Part shown: in pieces, positions 26,886 through 39,100 of the stretch
How positions within the stretch are numbered: position 1 is the first letter of the stretch
Layout: each line of letters starts with the position of its first letter
Source of the DNA: Glossina fuscipes
Taxonomy: Eukaryota; Arthropoda; Insecta; Diptera; Glossinidae
Assembly (NCBI RefSeq): GCF_014805625.2
Contig: NW_023998417.1
Location: 5,166,215-5,230,214, forward strand
Reading direction: 5' to 3'
DNA length: 64,000 bases
Made by a program: the position numbers and the translations under genes
The notes under the pieces: model-generated
Seen by the model: the letters and a program-made list of their open reading frames with translations, nothing else
What the model was told of the DNA's origin: nothing
Database searches by the model: none

Positions 26886-26934
26886 CAAAGAGAGAGAGAG
26901 ACAGAGAGAACAGAGAGAGAGAGAAAGAGGAAAG
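26819..26934. repeat. compound (CA)n-(GA)n microsatellite
   Basis: A run of CACACACA is followed by long GAGAGA tracts interrupted by ACAGAGAGAACA. The polypurine strand is the + strand. Open frames across it on both strands (R/E-rich on one, L/S-rich on the other) are artefacts of the repeat. Confidence 0.9.
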
Positions 26935-27352
26935 GAGACAAGTGAAAGTATTTATTGCCGAAGGAATATCACCCACCCTTCTGCTCTAATATTTATTTTT
27001 ATCTTTTTACTGCTACTAAAAATTGAAAAGCTGCGAATGTCCAGATAAATTTTATAATTTCTTACCTTTTTCCTGAAGATAGAATATGGAAATGAGGCTA
27101 AAATCGCTTATTAGAAATGAAAAACTAAAAGAAATTAGGAGAAATCTTCAAGTATTTGCAGATGCCTTAAAAAGCTTTACCCAAATACTCGCCTAATCTC
27201 ATGGCTCTCAACGGTCTACGAGTTAATTTGACAAATAAGAACTGACGGCCTCAAAGAGTAGGAAAATCTCCATTCCTGAGTTTCCCAATGCGACAGCGTG
27301 ATTGAATTAATTTTATCAGGCTTTGTCAGTGTAGAGACCTACTCATTATTTT

Positions 27353-27610
27353 CTAGACACACGAAGCTTCGGGGTAATCAATAGTCTCCGAAAAGCCAGT
27401 ATATAGCAGTAGGGCAACACGACATTCATCCCGATAGCCTGATGTGAAGTGCATCACCATACCTGGAACAATCCTAGTTTGAGCAATTTGACAATCAAAA
27501 CTTAATGTTTTGCCCTTCGGCAATACCACACACATTAGATTGTTATCGTACTTTAAGAAGTCGAAGCCGCAATTGCTTTTAAATCTTTTACACATCACGC
27601 AGTACGCCAC
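27353..27610 (-). CDS. open frame of unknown origin, cysteine-rich
   Basis: On the minus strand an open frame of about 85 codons ends at 27353; the first true ATG is at 27595. It is G+C-richer than its surroundings and carries spaced cysteines (CVMCKRF near the start, then four or five more). I recognise no family. Immediately upstream the same strand is open in other frames for short distances, which would suit a decayed coding element of transposon or gene origin. Length alone does not exclude chance. Confidence 0.25.
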   Translation of the reverse strand: MAYCVMCKRFKSNCGFDFLKYDNNLMCVVLPKGKTLSFDCQIAQTRIVPGMVMHFTSGYRDECRVALLLYTGFSETIDYPEASCV

Positions 27611-30600
27611 AGCTCTCTATCACTGCGCGGTACCATCCCAGAATACCAGACTTTATGTACATTTCCTGATCTTCATGATAGGGAATTGGAAAAGAAAAAA
27701 GAAAATGCTCTCTTTTCTAAATAAAAGAAGATACTCTTCCAATACTTCTCTTAGGCTTCCAAGAGGAAGTTGCACAAGTTATAGATAGCAAACCTTAAAG
27801 CCTTCTTTGCCGAACAGCTGAGCAACTCTAATAAATAAAAGCCTAAAAGCAAATCGCTGGAAGTACCACGAAAAGAGGAGGGTTTTCGGTTTATCTACAG
27901 CCCTCCAAAGATTCTCATACTTCCGCTCCAGTTCAAGCAGTTACGATTAATCAAAAACATACTTTGACTTTACTATATCCAGCCCTTCTGTCTATCTCTT
28001 CAATCAATCCATCTGCCCATATGCGGGATTGTAAATGACATTATTAGGTGATAATTTCACACAAGCTCTCTTGCGAGAGATTAAGGGTCGACGTTATTTA
28101 AAAAAAAAAAATTGAAAAAATTTTATTAAACCTAACTTTGCCAAGCAATGACTTTGAGTCATTTTTGAAGTTGAACAAAAATTTTTTAATTATTTGAAAT
28201 ATATCCCACAATATGGTGTGTTTATGCACGGCTTGCTTCAGTACATAAATGAATTTAAATTTAAATGCATTTAAAATAAAAAGATTTTTTTTTTTTTGTA
28301 AGTGACTGAAAGTCACATCGTGGCATGATTCGTTATAAACAAACGTTGTAAGATTACAATTTAAATTCTATCTTGATAAGAAATCGGCGTGGAATTTAAC
28401 ACTCATATCATCATTTTAATGAATTTTAAATACATTTTATTATCGATTACCGGAAGCAATATTAAATTATTCGAAAAACAAACGTCGCGCAAAGATTGAC
28501 TGGAATAACTTTTGAGATATTCCTTAAGTGTACAAACCTTGGGCGGCTGTAATGAAAAAAAGAGCCTGATAAGTAAATGAAAACTTTTACTCACACTACA
28601 CTACGCTTGTTTACGTTATAGCGCACGCTATGAAAGAGTTTTCCGTATGGGAAAAAGCATGAGATGACTCTCCCACTGCAGCAACAACAACAAAAAAGGA
28701 AACAAAAAAATCAATTGTAAAATATCAGGCGACACTTATGACAGGCTTCACTGCTTATATAGATTGTTGGGAACAGTTTGTTGAACAATTTGTACAACAT
28801 TGTGTAAACATATTCTTTTTTTTTTCATAACTATTCTGGCAGTTTCTTACATAAAACAATTTTCGAAAATAATTTGCATTTTTTTATCGTTTTTCTTTTT
28901 TGGGGACAGTAGAGCAGCATAAGGCCATAAAATTGTTCAACATTTTTACGATTTATTAAAATAAGAAATATGACAGGCTTAAGTCGAATCTCTAGCGCTT
29001 GTCATTTTCTTTTTTATTATTTAAATTCTTAACATAGAATTTTATAAAATAACATAAGAGCAAGTGATCGATTGATAGGAAAGATTCAGATGAAATATAT
29101 TCCCTGAGCAATCAATAGCAGCAAAGTGTAACTATGACTTTGAATGACTTTATTATCGTAGTACTTTTTTTTTGTGATCCTACGGAATGATCATAAAAAA
29201 ATATCCTCGACAAATCGCAGTTCATTTGCAAGTTCCACAACGAAAGGTAATCGATTTGGTTATCATTTTTCTAATTATATAAACTGTTTTTGTTTTAGAA
29301 ATATCTTGTGCTGAACTATCAAGAAATGGCTTTAGTTTTAATTAAATACAGATATTTAATAATAATAATATTATTATTATTTTTTTAATTAATTAAATTT
29401 TAGCCATATATTGCTTTCGTAAACGGCCACGTATCATACAATCCGTGACATATATAGATTTAAAGTTTGATAGAAGTCTTGGCTGGAATAAATGCGGAAG
29501 AAAGACATCATTATTTCAATAAGCAAAAATGTTTCCATAACAACTCATAGCAGGTTTAGTAATAACGGCACTAAAAGTATAACACGAAACTGCTCTCAAG
29601 CGGCTAGCTTAAGATTGCAGTTGTCTTATATAAGTACTTTTGCGTGTGAGTCTAACAGAGAAGGTCATTAAAGAATCGCTTTAAGCCGAGAATATAAATT
29701 TTCTGTTGGTTACTTTGCATATTTTCATCTTTTAATCGTTATTGACTATCAACAATTTGATTTTTTTTTTTTTTTTTGCTCAAATATCATTTTCGCTGAT
29801 TATTCTACTAATACTGAAGATTGAATTCCAATTATGTTTTGTTTGTGTTCCTTACTACGCTCTCTTAAAAGTCTTCTTTGCTTAGCATGCAAGAGAAAAA
29901 GCCTTAAGTTTGCCACAAGTAATGAATGATTGAATTCCCTACCACAAACGAATGCCAATCGGAAAACAGTCGGAGTAGTGTAGTTGGACGGATTTGTTTG
30001 AAAAAGCTTTTATCTATTGCTACGGTAACCAACTTCTTATTTTATTATAAGAGCAAAAAGGAAGATAACAGGCTTTTTTCCAAGGATTGAAAGAACTCGT
30101 TGGCCCTGAAGTTCTTGGTGGAAATAGCGATTTCTAAGCGCCGGCCATCCTTGAATAGTAGACTATGATGCGAGCTTTTACAGAATAGATTTTGTACCGT
30201 ACTCGACGCATAGGTTATTACCTGAAATGTGTATTTATCCGATAACTAGAGAAGAAAAACATTGTAAACATTGCATCAATAAGTGAAAACAAAGAAAAGT
30301 AATGGCCGAATATCTCGTATCCTCTACCTTTATCAAAGAGAATAAAAAAAAGAAAGAAATGAAATTTCGATATTCTGTAAAATTGAATAGGCGTAGTCCA
30401 TTGTTTCTACTTTTGCACATATACCACAGAATGTATGTGAAAAGGGCAGTAATGAGGAAAGAATTCTCTTCCTATGCAGTTTGTTGACTCACTTTTGGAT
30501 CACTTTGTTAATATCAAACTGCCTGCGCAAGAAGTTGCAATGACTTTACTTAATTTGAAGATGACTTTGGGAAAGAAGAGGAAACGGGACGGACGGACAA

Positions 30601-31390
30601 AAGTGCATCCGTCCAAACGAATCAAAGGACATTGCTTGTGAGGGAGTTTAGTTATTAAAACGAATTTAAAACATGCGATCTCTGTGAACGGAAGCTCTCT
30701 GATCCTTTTGTAACTGGCTAGCCTTTCTTGGAATCGTTACAAATGAAGCGATAAAACTAATGTAACATCATATTCTAGTCATGAATTTTTATAAAGATAA
30801 ATTAAGAGATAAATAAATGAATATTCGAAGCAAATAAAACACAAGTGACTGCAATAACTGCAAATAAAAGGAGAAATTTTATGATGAGTTTTATCATTTT
30901 AACCGCCACGCTTTTACGGTTTTAGTTTCCCTAAGAGTCTCTAGCTTAATACATAACTTTGATTTAGCTTTCGCTTGGGGTGGAACGAATTATTATAAAT
31001 CATTTTTTATTGCATGCTTTACAAAGTCAAACGTAAGTCGTTTATGTATAACTAGAAAATGATTGATTTTGTTTTATACGCGATATCATCACCGGATGCA
31101 ATCTATATATATATTTAACATTAATTGAACCTCATAATCTAAACAATATTGAGCCAGATATACTCAGCGTAGCGTTATTTATTTCAAATGTCATCAGTTA
31201 TTAGTACATGCGATCTATAAGTAATTAATATAATTAATTTTCTTACCCAAAATTATATTTTATTTCGCTATGTGACGTAATCTCCATTTAGTTTAGTATA
31301 GAGAGTTCTAAGCTTTTTTAAATCTTTTCAAAATAATTATTTGTTTTCACTTTCATTTTTTACAAAAAAACCATCTTCTCAAATTTACAA
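27611..31390. other. AT-rich noncoding stretch
   Basis: No supported gene. It holds an AT-only zone near 29358-29402, a poly(T) run near 29760-29777, a perfect 6-bp-arm hairpin (GTGACT-GAA-AGTCAC) near 28301-28315, and GGACGGACGGAC near 30588-30600. Confidence 0.55.
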
Positions 31391-31665
31391 ACAGGTAAGC
31401 GTCGCTGGGTACCAAAATTTAAGGCAGCGGAAGTAGTCCGCGTCCTATTCCATCCTAAGAAAAGGCGCATTTCAACTCATATTTGCCCTTTTCTTTTTTA
31501 GGCGATTCAATGACACTAAACAGTACACGCCTAGTATTGTTAGTCACTTTCGACGATAGTCCTATTCTTTCAATACTTCATGTGATTCCGGTTTTTTCGA
31601 TTCTTAAATACGTAGGTATATCTTCGGTTGCCATTTTTTTTCGTGTAACAGCTTTTTTAAAATAA
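31391..31665 (+). other. possible exon remnants (unidentified)
   Basis: After an acceptor-like TTTACAAACAG ending near 31390, the + strand is open in a basic frame (KRRWVPKFKAAEVVRVLF and onward) to a TAG at about 31500. That TAG is itself part of a good acceptor (CCCTTTTCTTTTTTAG/GCG). Past it a second frame stays open to 31665. The first segment is G+C-richer than its flanks. No donor was found between the two. No family is recognised; this is weak evidence. Confidence 0.2.
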
Positions 31666-31734
31666 ATCATTGCACTGTTAGCGATCACAGGATCAAGTTC
31701 CTTTCTAACCCCGTTTCAATAGGGTTCGTATTCT

Positions 31735-31754
31735 ATTCGCGAAGCTTCGCGAAT
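31735..31754. promoter_or_regulatory. perfect 20-bp palindrome matching a four-unit heat-shock element
   Basis: The sequence ATTCGCGAAGCTTCGCGAAT is identical to its reverse complement. It also reads TTC-gc-GAA-gc-TTC-gc-GAA: four alternating, correctly spaced pentamers of the heat-shock factor consensus. It contains four CpG steps in AT-rich surroundings. No heat-shock gene is recognised nearby. A GGACAGATAG word about 70 bases downstream (31824-31833) leaves open that it belongs to a dispersed repeat copy rather than a host promoter. Confidence 0.45.
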
Positions 31755-31887
31755 TTCGGTAAAATATCTCAAAAATATACGACCTGTAGTCTGGACATAA
31801 TCAAGTATGAATAAACACCATATGGACAGATAGAGAGAAAGTCAAGCTGAGATCAGAAACAATTGGTATAGTAGAAGACGGGAGTAT

Positions 31888-31961
31888 CGTAAGTCCTTCC
31901 AACTGTCTGCATGAACTTGAAAGACGTAAGTCCTTCCAACTGTCTGCTTCAACTTAATATA
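31888..31961. repeat. 37-bp tandem duplication
   Basis: CGTAAGTCCTTCCAACTGTC then TGC begins at 31888 and again at 31925. The two copies differ by a few bases in their second halves. Recent local duplication is the simplest reading. Confidence 0.85.
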
Positions 31962-33602
31962 ACCCAGGCCACAAGAAATTTAGGCTATGAATACTCAATA
32001 TGATCGATTAAACATAGAAAAATGCGTTAACTAATACATGTGTAGAAAAAATGAATAGCAAACAAGAAAGCAAATTATGATTAGAAATTCCAGCATTAAA
32101 CCGCAAATTCGCATTGCCGAATAAATTAAAACAAGACAAGAGAAGACGAAGAAGAAATACCTTAGAGGAGAAGTCCTAACATTTATATGCATTTAAGGTG
32201 TCTAACCCTTTATTTAATATTATTAATAATTAAGTGATTATTTTGTTTATGTTTATCGCTGTGTTCATAATAATGCAATCACCTCGCTTCACTCTCTTCT
32301 TTTTTGTAGGAAAACTATGGCATTTAATGCTCATGGAATGCGATCTCTCGTTTAAACCGCATGTATATACAATAATAATATACAGCCGTTACACATACTT
32401 ATTAAGGTAAATATAAATGTTTGCACATAAATAAATGTTGATTTACCATAAATTCGTGTACAAGTTTAATTATGTATAATACACACATGCACACACAAAT
32501 AAACTATATACGCATTATTCGTTTACCGTGTGTCGTGTATGTTTGCCTTTACATAACCCCATTGCAACTAGGTGGGCATTTGGTCCATGTTTTAAATTAA
32601 TTTAATTACAATTTTGGGAATTTATTTTAATTATTATTTTAGTTATTGCAAAATATTATAATTTTTTATTCTTTTTCTTCTGCTTCGATACATGGATATA
32701 CAATTTCATATATTCATTTCAGTCATTATTTTCAAATGACTGACCCCTATATTATACATTATGAACTCACGCTATTTTTCATTTAATTAATTTTTTTTAT
32801 TAACAAAAAAAAAAAAAAAAAGCAAAAAATGAAACTAATTAACTCGATATGAAAATCGACCCTAGGCAAATATTAACAAGTGAGAAGACTGCTATCTTTA
32901 GATTGTGTACATTAAAGCGAATTTTGAATGCCCTTCAACTCAGATAATTATTTACTTCCGAAAATAATTAAGTTCTATTCCCCTTAGAGACATGCTTTTC
33001 TTTTTTGCATCAGGTCAAAATATCTCTTATCAGAGACAAAAACAGTCCCCCATAAAAGTTGTTTGCTGGCTCACAAGGAAATCCTAATGACCTTTTTTTG
33101 AAATTGGCGAAGACTAAAAGTGGCCTATAGTCACTTTAATCCACGTAAATTTGCTTAGGAAAAATTTGGGTTATCCTTGAACAGATTAATATTAACAAAA
33201 GTCTCTACAAACTTGTATGACACAACTTCTGTAAACGTGACCAACAACAATAGATTACCAGGGGTTAATCCGATTGAATGCTTTCGATGATAGCTTCCTA
33301 AGATCTTATTGAAGTAAGTCCAAAGAGGAAAATGGAATAAAATTCCCAAAATTGTCAATCAATATGTTGCGGTCTATGGACCTTCGTAGTCATTGAATGA
33401 GTTCGACAACTAAAATTGACACTAGTGCTAACTGGGCGAATGGAAAGAGTTTTATATTCAAAATAACACCGGATTCACAGATAATAGTCGCTTGGGGCGA
33501 GGTCTTGCAAATATGCTACATGTGGGCAATATAAGTAAGCGGATCTCAGTTGTCTCGCTGCCTTTCTTTTAATGTCGCCTATATCTTGCAACATCATAAA
33601 CT

Positions 33603-33642
<40 letters not shown>

Positions 33643-35820
33643 ATATATGTCTTATGAGCAGTCTTCGAAGTACGCGTTTGACTGTTACAAATAGAACGTT
33701 GAATTAAGTGTAGTCGTACTGTTTGATAGTGGGTAGAAAAAAACAAATAATTGTAAACAATTATCGTTGTAATTAAACAACAAAAAAAAAAGAAACGATA
33801 TTATTTTACTGAAAGTATTAAAAAAAACCTGTATTCATGAGAAAGACATATGGAAAGTATGGGTATATTGTGATTATATATTACCCAGGATGATCATATA
33901 TGCAGGTGAATTTTGAAATAGACAGGTTTCACAAATGTAGATTAAACTAATCCGTGTCAGTTTTATAAAAATGTATACTACAGTCCATCGGCTAATCCAC
34001 TTGGAATCAGTTGAGAAATATTAACGAAGAGAGATGGCAGACGAACGATCAGCTTGGTGTATGCCTTATGCCTTATGTTGTCTGCTAAACCTTTCATGCT
34101 TAACAATAACTCAAAACATTTGCAAATCCAGTGGAGAAAAAAAATGTTCCTAGACGACACTCTTAGTTGATATAGAAAGGATGGCTGACTGTATATTTTC
34201 AGCTAAAGTAAGCTTGCCCACCTTTGAAGGCAGCTCTAAAGCAGTTAGATGAGTATCTTTTTAATGAAGGTGCATATGGAAATTTAAAGATTAGATGAGT
34301 TGTGGTAATAAGTTCTTACTTAGAAAAGAAGAGAGAGAAGAAGAAATAAAAATGAAATTTTTTTCATTATGACAGTAGGAGGTTTCATTTCTTACCTGTT
34401 ACTCCCTCTATTGAAAAAAAGTTTGTCTTTCCATGCGAAAATTAATTGACAATCAAAACAATTGGTTCGGTTACGCCAGATTCGTTAGAGCAAAAGTGAT
34501 ACGAAGTTCAATTTTACTACACGTAGTAGTAGTACGTCCGATCATTGAACAGAGTATTTCGAGAATCCATAGAAAAGCTTGTTTTTCAAACATAAATCCC
34601 CAACGATTCAGTTCAGTTCACATAAATGCAGTACAGTGTGGAAACCAGTGGAAGTGTTTCTTTTAAAAAGGGCTTGTCTTGATCTTGGCTTTCTGTTTGC
34701 AATCCTCCTAAGAAAATGTCCATATGATATTGTTTTGAAAATGCTAGGAGATTAGATCTCAAATTTACATGTATATACAATCAAGTTAAGTAATTTAATC
34801 ATAAATTTGTGCCGACAAGCAAACTGAAGCCATTTTTGCTCTATGTCACATGAACATGAAGAAGGTGGGGACGATAGATCCCAAAGTGCATTTACTTATA
34901 AATCAAAAAAGATTATTGGAATTTTTGCTTAAAGTGTTTTTATACGAAAATTTATGGTTAGAAATGGCAAAGATACTTTCACCCGATCAGCTATGCCCAC
35001 TACGAAAAAACACTATGAAAATAGGCCAAAATTAATTTAACGGATGCTACTTATACTTACACATATTGCAATAAACTTAAAATCTTCTTAGATCAAACAA
35101 TGTAATAATGTCACATGCAATCATTCACAGAATAAGAAAATTAATAATAATTATTATGGTTTCTCTTGCAGTTTCCTTACGAAATTTGTCTGCGGACATA
35201 ATATAAGCACATGTATGAGCACTTCTTTGCCGAATATAGTATAGAAAATTGTTCAAATCTGCAAAAGAAAGAAATATTGCAAAGATGGTATTTTAAAGGG
35301 GGTTTCCGCTAGCTCTCAATTAATATTAATATTTGTAACTAACGGTTATTTTTTTAAGAGAACTATATCTCCTTCTCCTTTTTAAGTGAATTTTGCATAA
35401 TCCTCTAATTTAAACAAAGCGAAATAAAAATTGATTTTTCTATCTAAAAGGAAGAAACGTCCCCACAATAGAGCTCTTGAGAATAAAGTGTAGCCTATAC
35501 GTTTTACAATAAGGATGAAAAATTACTTTGATTAATGTCCCGATTAATGCAAATCCCATAGAATTCATAGTACGAGCCGTGAGGTAGACAGAATATGTCT
35601 TGATACTAAAAAGCCACCACTAAGCGTTGTTTCAATTGCTTTATGCTTCGTTCTTATATAAATTTTCTATTTGTACTCGTTCATATGCGTGTGCTTTGTC
35701 ACCTTTGCATTTCATGCTTGTAATTAGAGATGAACTTTTGATATATGATAAATAAATTGCTTTGTGACTTATGCTATCCTTTTTTTGTTTTTTAATTTTT
35801 CTTTTTTTTTCTTTTTATAC
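31962..35820. other. AT-rich noncoding stretch
   Basis: No supported gene. It includes poly(A) near 32805-32821 and (CT)n at 33605-33634. A minus-strand splice-donor match (AACAG/GTAAGA) at 34396/34395 has a G+C-richer leader-like segment at about 34400-34660 with no long frame. Several 60-77-codon open frames (33155-33358, 33978-34160, 34433-34666) have no recognisable product. Confidence 0.5.
33605..33634. repeat. (CT)n microsatellite
   Basis: Fifteen consecutive CT units, continuing as CTTTCTGTCT. Confidence 0.9.
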
Positions 35821-36000
35821 TCTTCATTACTTGTGATGCAATATCCGAAAAGACGTAAAATAGACCCGTCGATTGATTCAGAATTATTTTGTGAATACAT
35901 CTAAGCTTATTTGTCCGTCTGCTTGTCATCAACCATTCATTCGTAAGGAGACTTGAAGTTTCCATACAATCATCGTAAAGCAAATCCTGTGTTTCTTTTC
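35820..36000 (-). repeat. dispersed repeat, copy D
   Basis: It shares with copies E and F the order GATTCAGAAT core (35875-35897, right arm decayed to GTGAATA), a TCTAAGC.T word, and a (GTCY)n tract (TTGTCCGTCTGCTTGTC, near 35911-35927). It is preceded by TATACTCTTCATTAC, which resembles the TATACCC-type border of the family. The outer limits are approximate. Confidence 0.5.
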
Positions 36001-36085
36001 CTCTTTACCATTCACGGCAACCGTAAAAATGATGTGAGATAAAAATTAAAAATTCTAATTTAAAATGTTAATTTTTCCTTCTATT

Positions 36086-36120
36086 TTCATTGTTCGTTGT
36101 TCATTGTTCATTGTTCATTT
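36086..36120. repeat. (TTCATTG)n heptamer array
   Basis: Five 7-bp units: TTCATTG, TTCGTTG, TTCATTG, TTCATTG, TTCATTT. A heptamer period is less common than the dinucleotide arrays around it. Confidence 0.85.
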
Positions 36121-39100
36121 CGTTTGTCTTCTTTTCAATATTATTTAATAACTTTAGTAATTAATCTCCGTTTTGTGCTCGTTTAGCCTTTAGCATTAAA
36201 ATCACTTGTATTGGGGTTATGTTGCGGCACATCAATTAACCAAAACATTTATAACAAATATATATATATATATATAAAGGCAAATAGATACATGTACACA
36301 TACATACCAAATGCATGAGATTCTCTACTAGAAAGGCAATGAAACCTTACACGACAAAACGTGTATAGCACATTGGCTGAGTTGTGTGCGCACTTAAGAC
36401 GGCAAAGCATAAGAAAATATAACTGCAAATAATTTAGAAAAGTTTAGTCAAGAGTTAGGTGAAGGCTTTATTTTATTTTATTCATTTTTTTTCTTTTTTT
36501 CCCATAGTCTTAATAACAAGAAGCCTGACTACCAAAGAAATTATGAAATTATAAGTTATACGGATTAGTCTAACGGTGAAAAAGACAGCACAAAAGTAAG
36601 AGAGACACATAAAAAAGATGCAAAAAAGAAAGAAAAAACAACTTTGTTTAACTTAACTATTAAAGCTTATGATGGTCAAGGATAATAAAAGTAGGAATCC
36701 ATAGAAAAGCGGAATATTTGAAATTTTCATCATTTAAAAATTTTTGCAAGAAATACTTTAAAGCGTTTTGTATAGAAAGCTGATGGGGGATGGGGAATGG
36801 GGAAGCATTCTTCTCCTTCGATTCTTGACCATTTGCAATATCGTTTAATACGCTAGAAAAAGTAGTCGCTTAGTGAAAAATAGATTCAGTCAAATAATAT
36901 TTTGAAATTTTAAGGTTCGTGGTAGATTGGATCGATTATATATCATTATAGGGACACATTTGCCATTGTGCAAAATTTTGTTGAATTAATTTCTGGCCTA
37001 CCATGAGACGCTTTTTGATCGACCATGTTAAGAGTCCTGACCGATTTTGGCGTTCATATCGATTGGTAGCAAAAGATGTTCGCTCGATTTGGGAATCGCG
37101 ATTAATTAACTGAGAAAAGTCTTATTTTGGTAGGATTTCTGGCCGTTTTCAAAAAAGATTTTAGTTAACTGTGTATACTATTTTTTATATTCCAATGGAC
37201 ATGTTTTGGTTGAACTTTAAACGATTCCTCGTCAATTCCGGAGTAGTTTTTGGTCACTCGCTTGCCTAGTCGCGGTTGATACCAGCGTAGATTTTCTTTG
37301 AAGTGAGAACAAATATTTGAGCTGACATTAATCTAATCACTCTCCGTACGATTTGCGGATGTTTTTTACAAGCAAATATTTTTGCTTATTCAGAAAGCAG
37401 ACCAATTTTGAGCCGATCTTAGCAATACATCAACAGTGCGTTCCTGGATCTTAAAGACCTAAGCTGTTATTTATAAAAATTAGTGCATATATAACCAGGT
37501 AAATGCTATCCAAGTAATGGGTCAGTGAAAAACTTATCATATAACTCATCATAATGAGCATCATCTTTTAACCAAAACAATATTATTTATTATTAACTTT
37601 TATCATTATACGCGAAGATTTGGATGAATTCATTTTAATGAAATCTTCTGTAGCCAATGCATAATCAGCGTTTTTCTAAAACTGCGAATGTGCTCAACTA
37701 ACAGTGCATGTTATTGGCATTGCATGATAGGTACACTCCCAGCAGTAGTAAAAATGTCACTCACATACATATCAATTTTTAATTAAAAATATTTTCCTTT
37801 TTTTTTTTTTGGGCCTCTCCCCCCCATATCTGCACTAATAACAACCGTTCTTCCGAAAAATCATATCCCCAATTGCATTTCTTTGAAAAGCTGATATGAA
37901 TTCAATTAGAAAAGCGTCAAAAAAATATGACACAAAATGTTATACTCTTGCAGAGCATAAATGTTTAACATTTTTCGTAATTTTTAATTGAAAGCTGCCT
38001 ACATTTTCCTTATGTTTTTGCTACTGGTTTTGTTCGTTTTCTTTTTCTCTTCTCCTTTTTGCTGGATCTGTCGATTTGTTATAAACACAACAACAATCGA
38101 TTTGAAACATTTCTATAACATTTGTGTATAAACATACACACACATATATATATATATATATATGAATTTGTATATTGATATATGTATGATGTATTTATCA
38201 GAGATGATTAATGAAATTATTAGTTAGGAGCTACTAGCAAAGCTTAAAAACGTACGTAGAAATTACACAAAAGAATTTTTTTGAAAATTAAAAACAAAGG
38301 AAGGAAGGGCTTTTAATTCTTTTATTTAACATGATTTATCACAATTGCATATAAGTGCAAGATGTAGCTACGGCATCCTATTTAATAGTTCGACGCTATG
38401 CTTAATACCGAGCTTTATGTAACGGCATATAATAAGCATTTGTCTTGACTTTCTCATAATGTACTATTATTGATCTCTAAAAGTCTTTCCATTCTGAAAT
38501 GCCATAAATTGTAAAATACGCTCGGAGACTCGCAAAATCTTTAATCGTCTTCGGTTTTATTATTGATTTCTTTTCAAATTTTTTGTTACTCTCTAACCGT
38601 TGTATTGGAAACTATGTTCGATTTTTGGAAATTGAGCGAGTGATGTTAAGTAAGATGCGAACGATTTTACCGAAGAAACTTTTTTATGCTAACTGGGCGC
38701 TTGTAAAGAAGCTTACAAATGTAAACACCTGCTTTGAACCAAAAAATGACCACAATGAGTATCTAAGTAAAAAAAAAAAAGGAAAGGATCGATCGTGTTG
38801 AACCGCAGGCAGCCTTCTTATTGGGGAAAAATAAGTTGAGACACAAGAAAAGTAGAACTAATTTATGAAAAGCATAGCTTCATTTCGCTTTTCTTCCCGC
38901 ATATCCGTCTGTAGACAAGAAGAAGAAAGAGTAGAAAAATAATATATTATAAGCATTTAAGCAGTGCGTACTGCGTCTCGGGGTCGCTCATGTACGATTT
39001 CAATTCATTGAATTTATGGGGAAAGTAATGCAAGAGAATGTGATGTTAGTCAACTAGCGAATAATAAATACGACCTTTTTTTTTAAATTAGTTCCAATGT

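Larger units (their letters stand above)
20071..27352. other. long AT-rich noncoding stretch with microsatellites
   Basis: No supported gene over about 7 kb. It includes a (GTCY)n tract near 20561-20575, TA repeats at 23354-23371 and 23659-23692, a short (TTAGG)n at 24999-25017, poly(T) near 25861-25898, and a compound (CA)n(GA)n tract at 26819-26934. A slightly G+C-richer patch at about 22990-23170 has open frames on both strands and no recognisable product. Confidence 0.6.

Noticed and set aside
26691..26976. R/E-rich and L/S-rich open frames on opposite strands
   Set aside because: They are translations of the (CA)n(GA)n microsatellite and disappear outside it.
34395..34660. Minus-strand untranslated exon ending at AACAG/GTAAGA
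   Set aside because: A good donor with a leader-like segment, but no start signal or partner exon; a single donor match is expected several times by chance.
36785..36802. Second quadruplex candidate (G5, G4, G4)
   Set aside because: Only three usable tracts; the fourth G3 tract is missing within loop distance.
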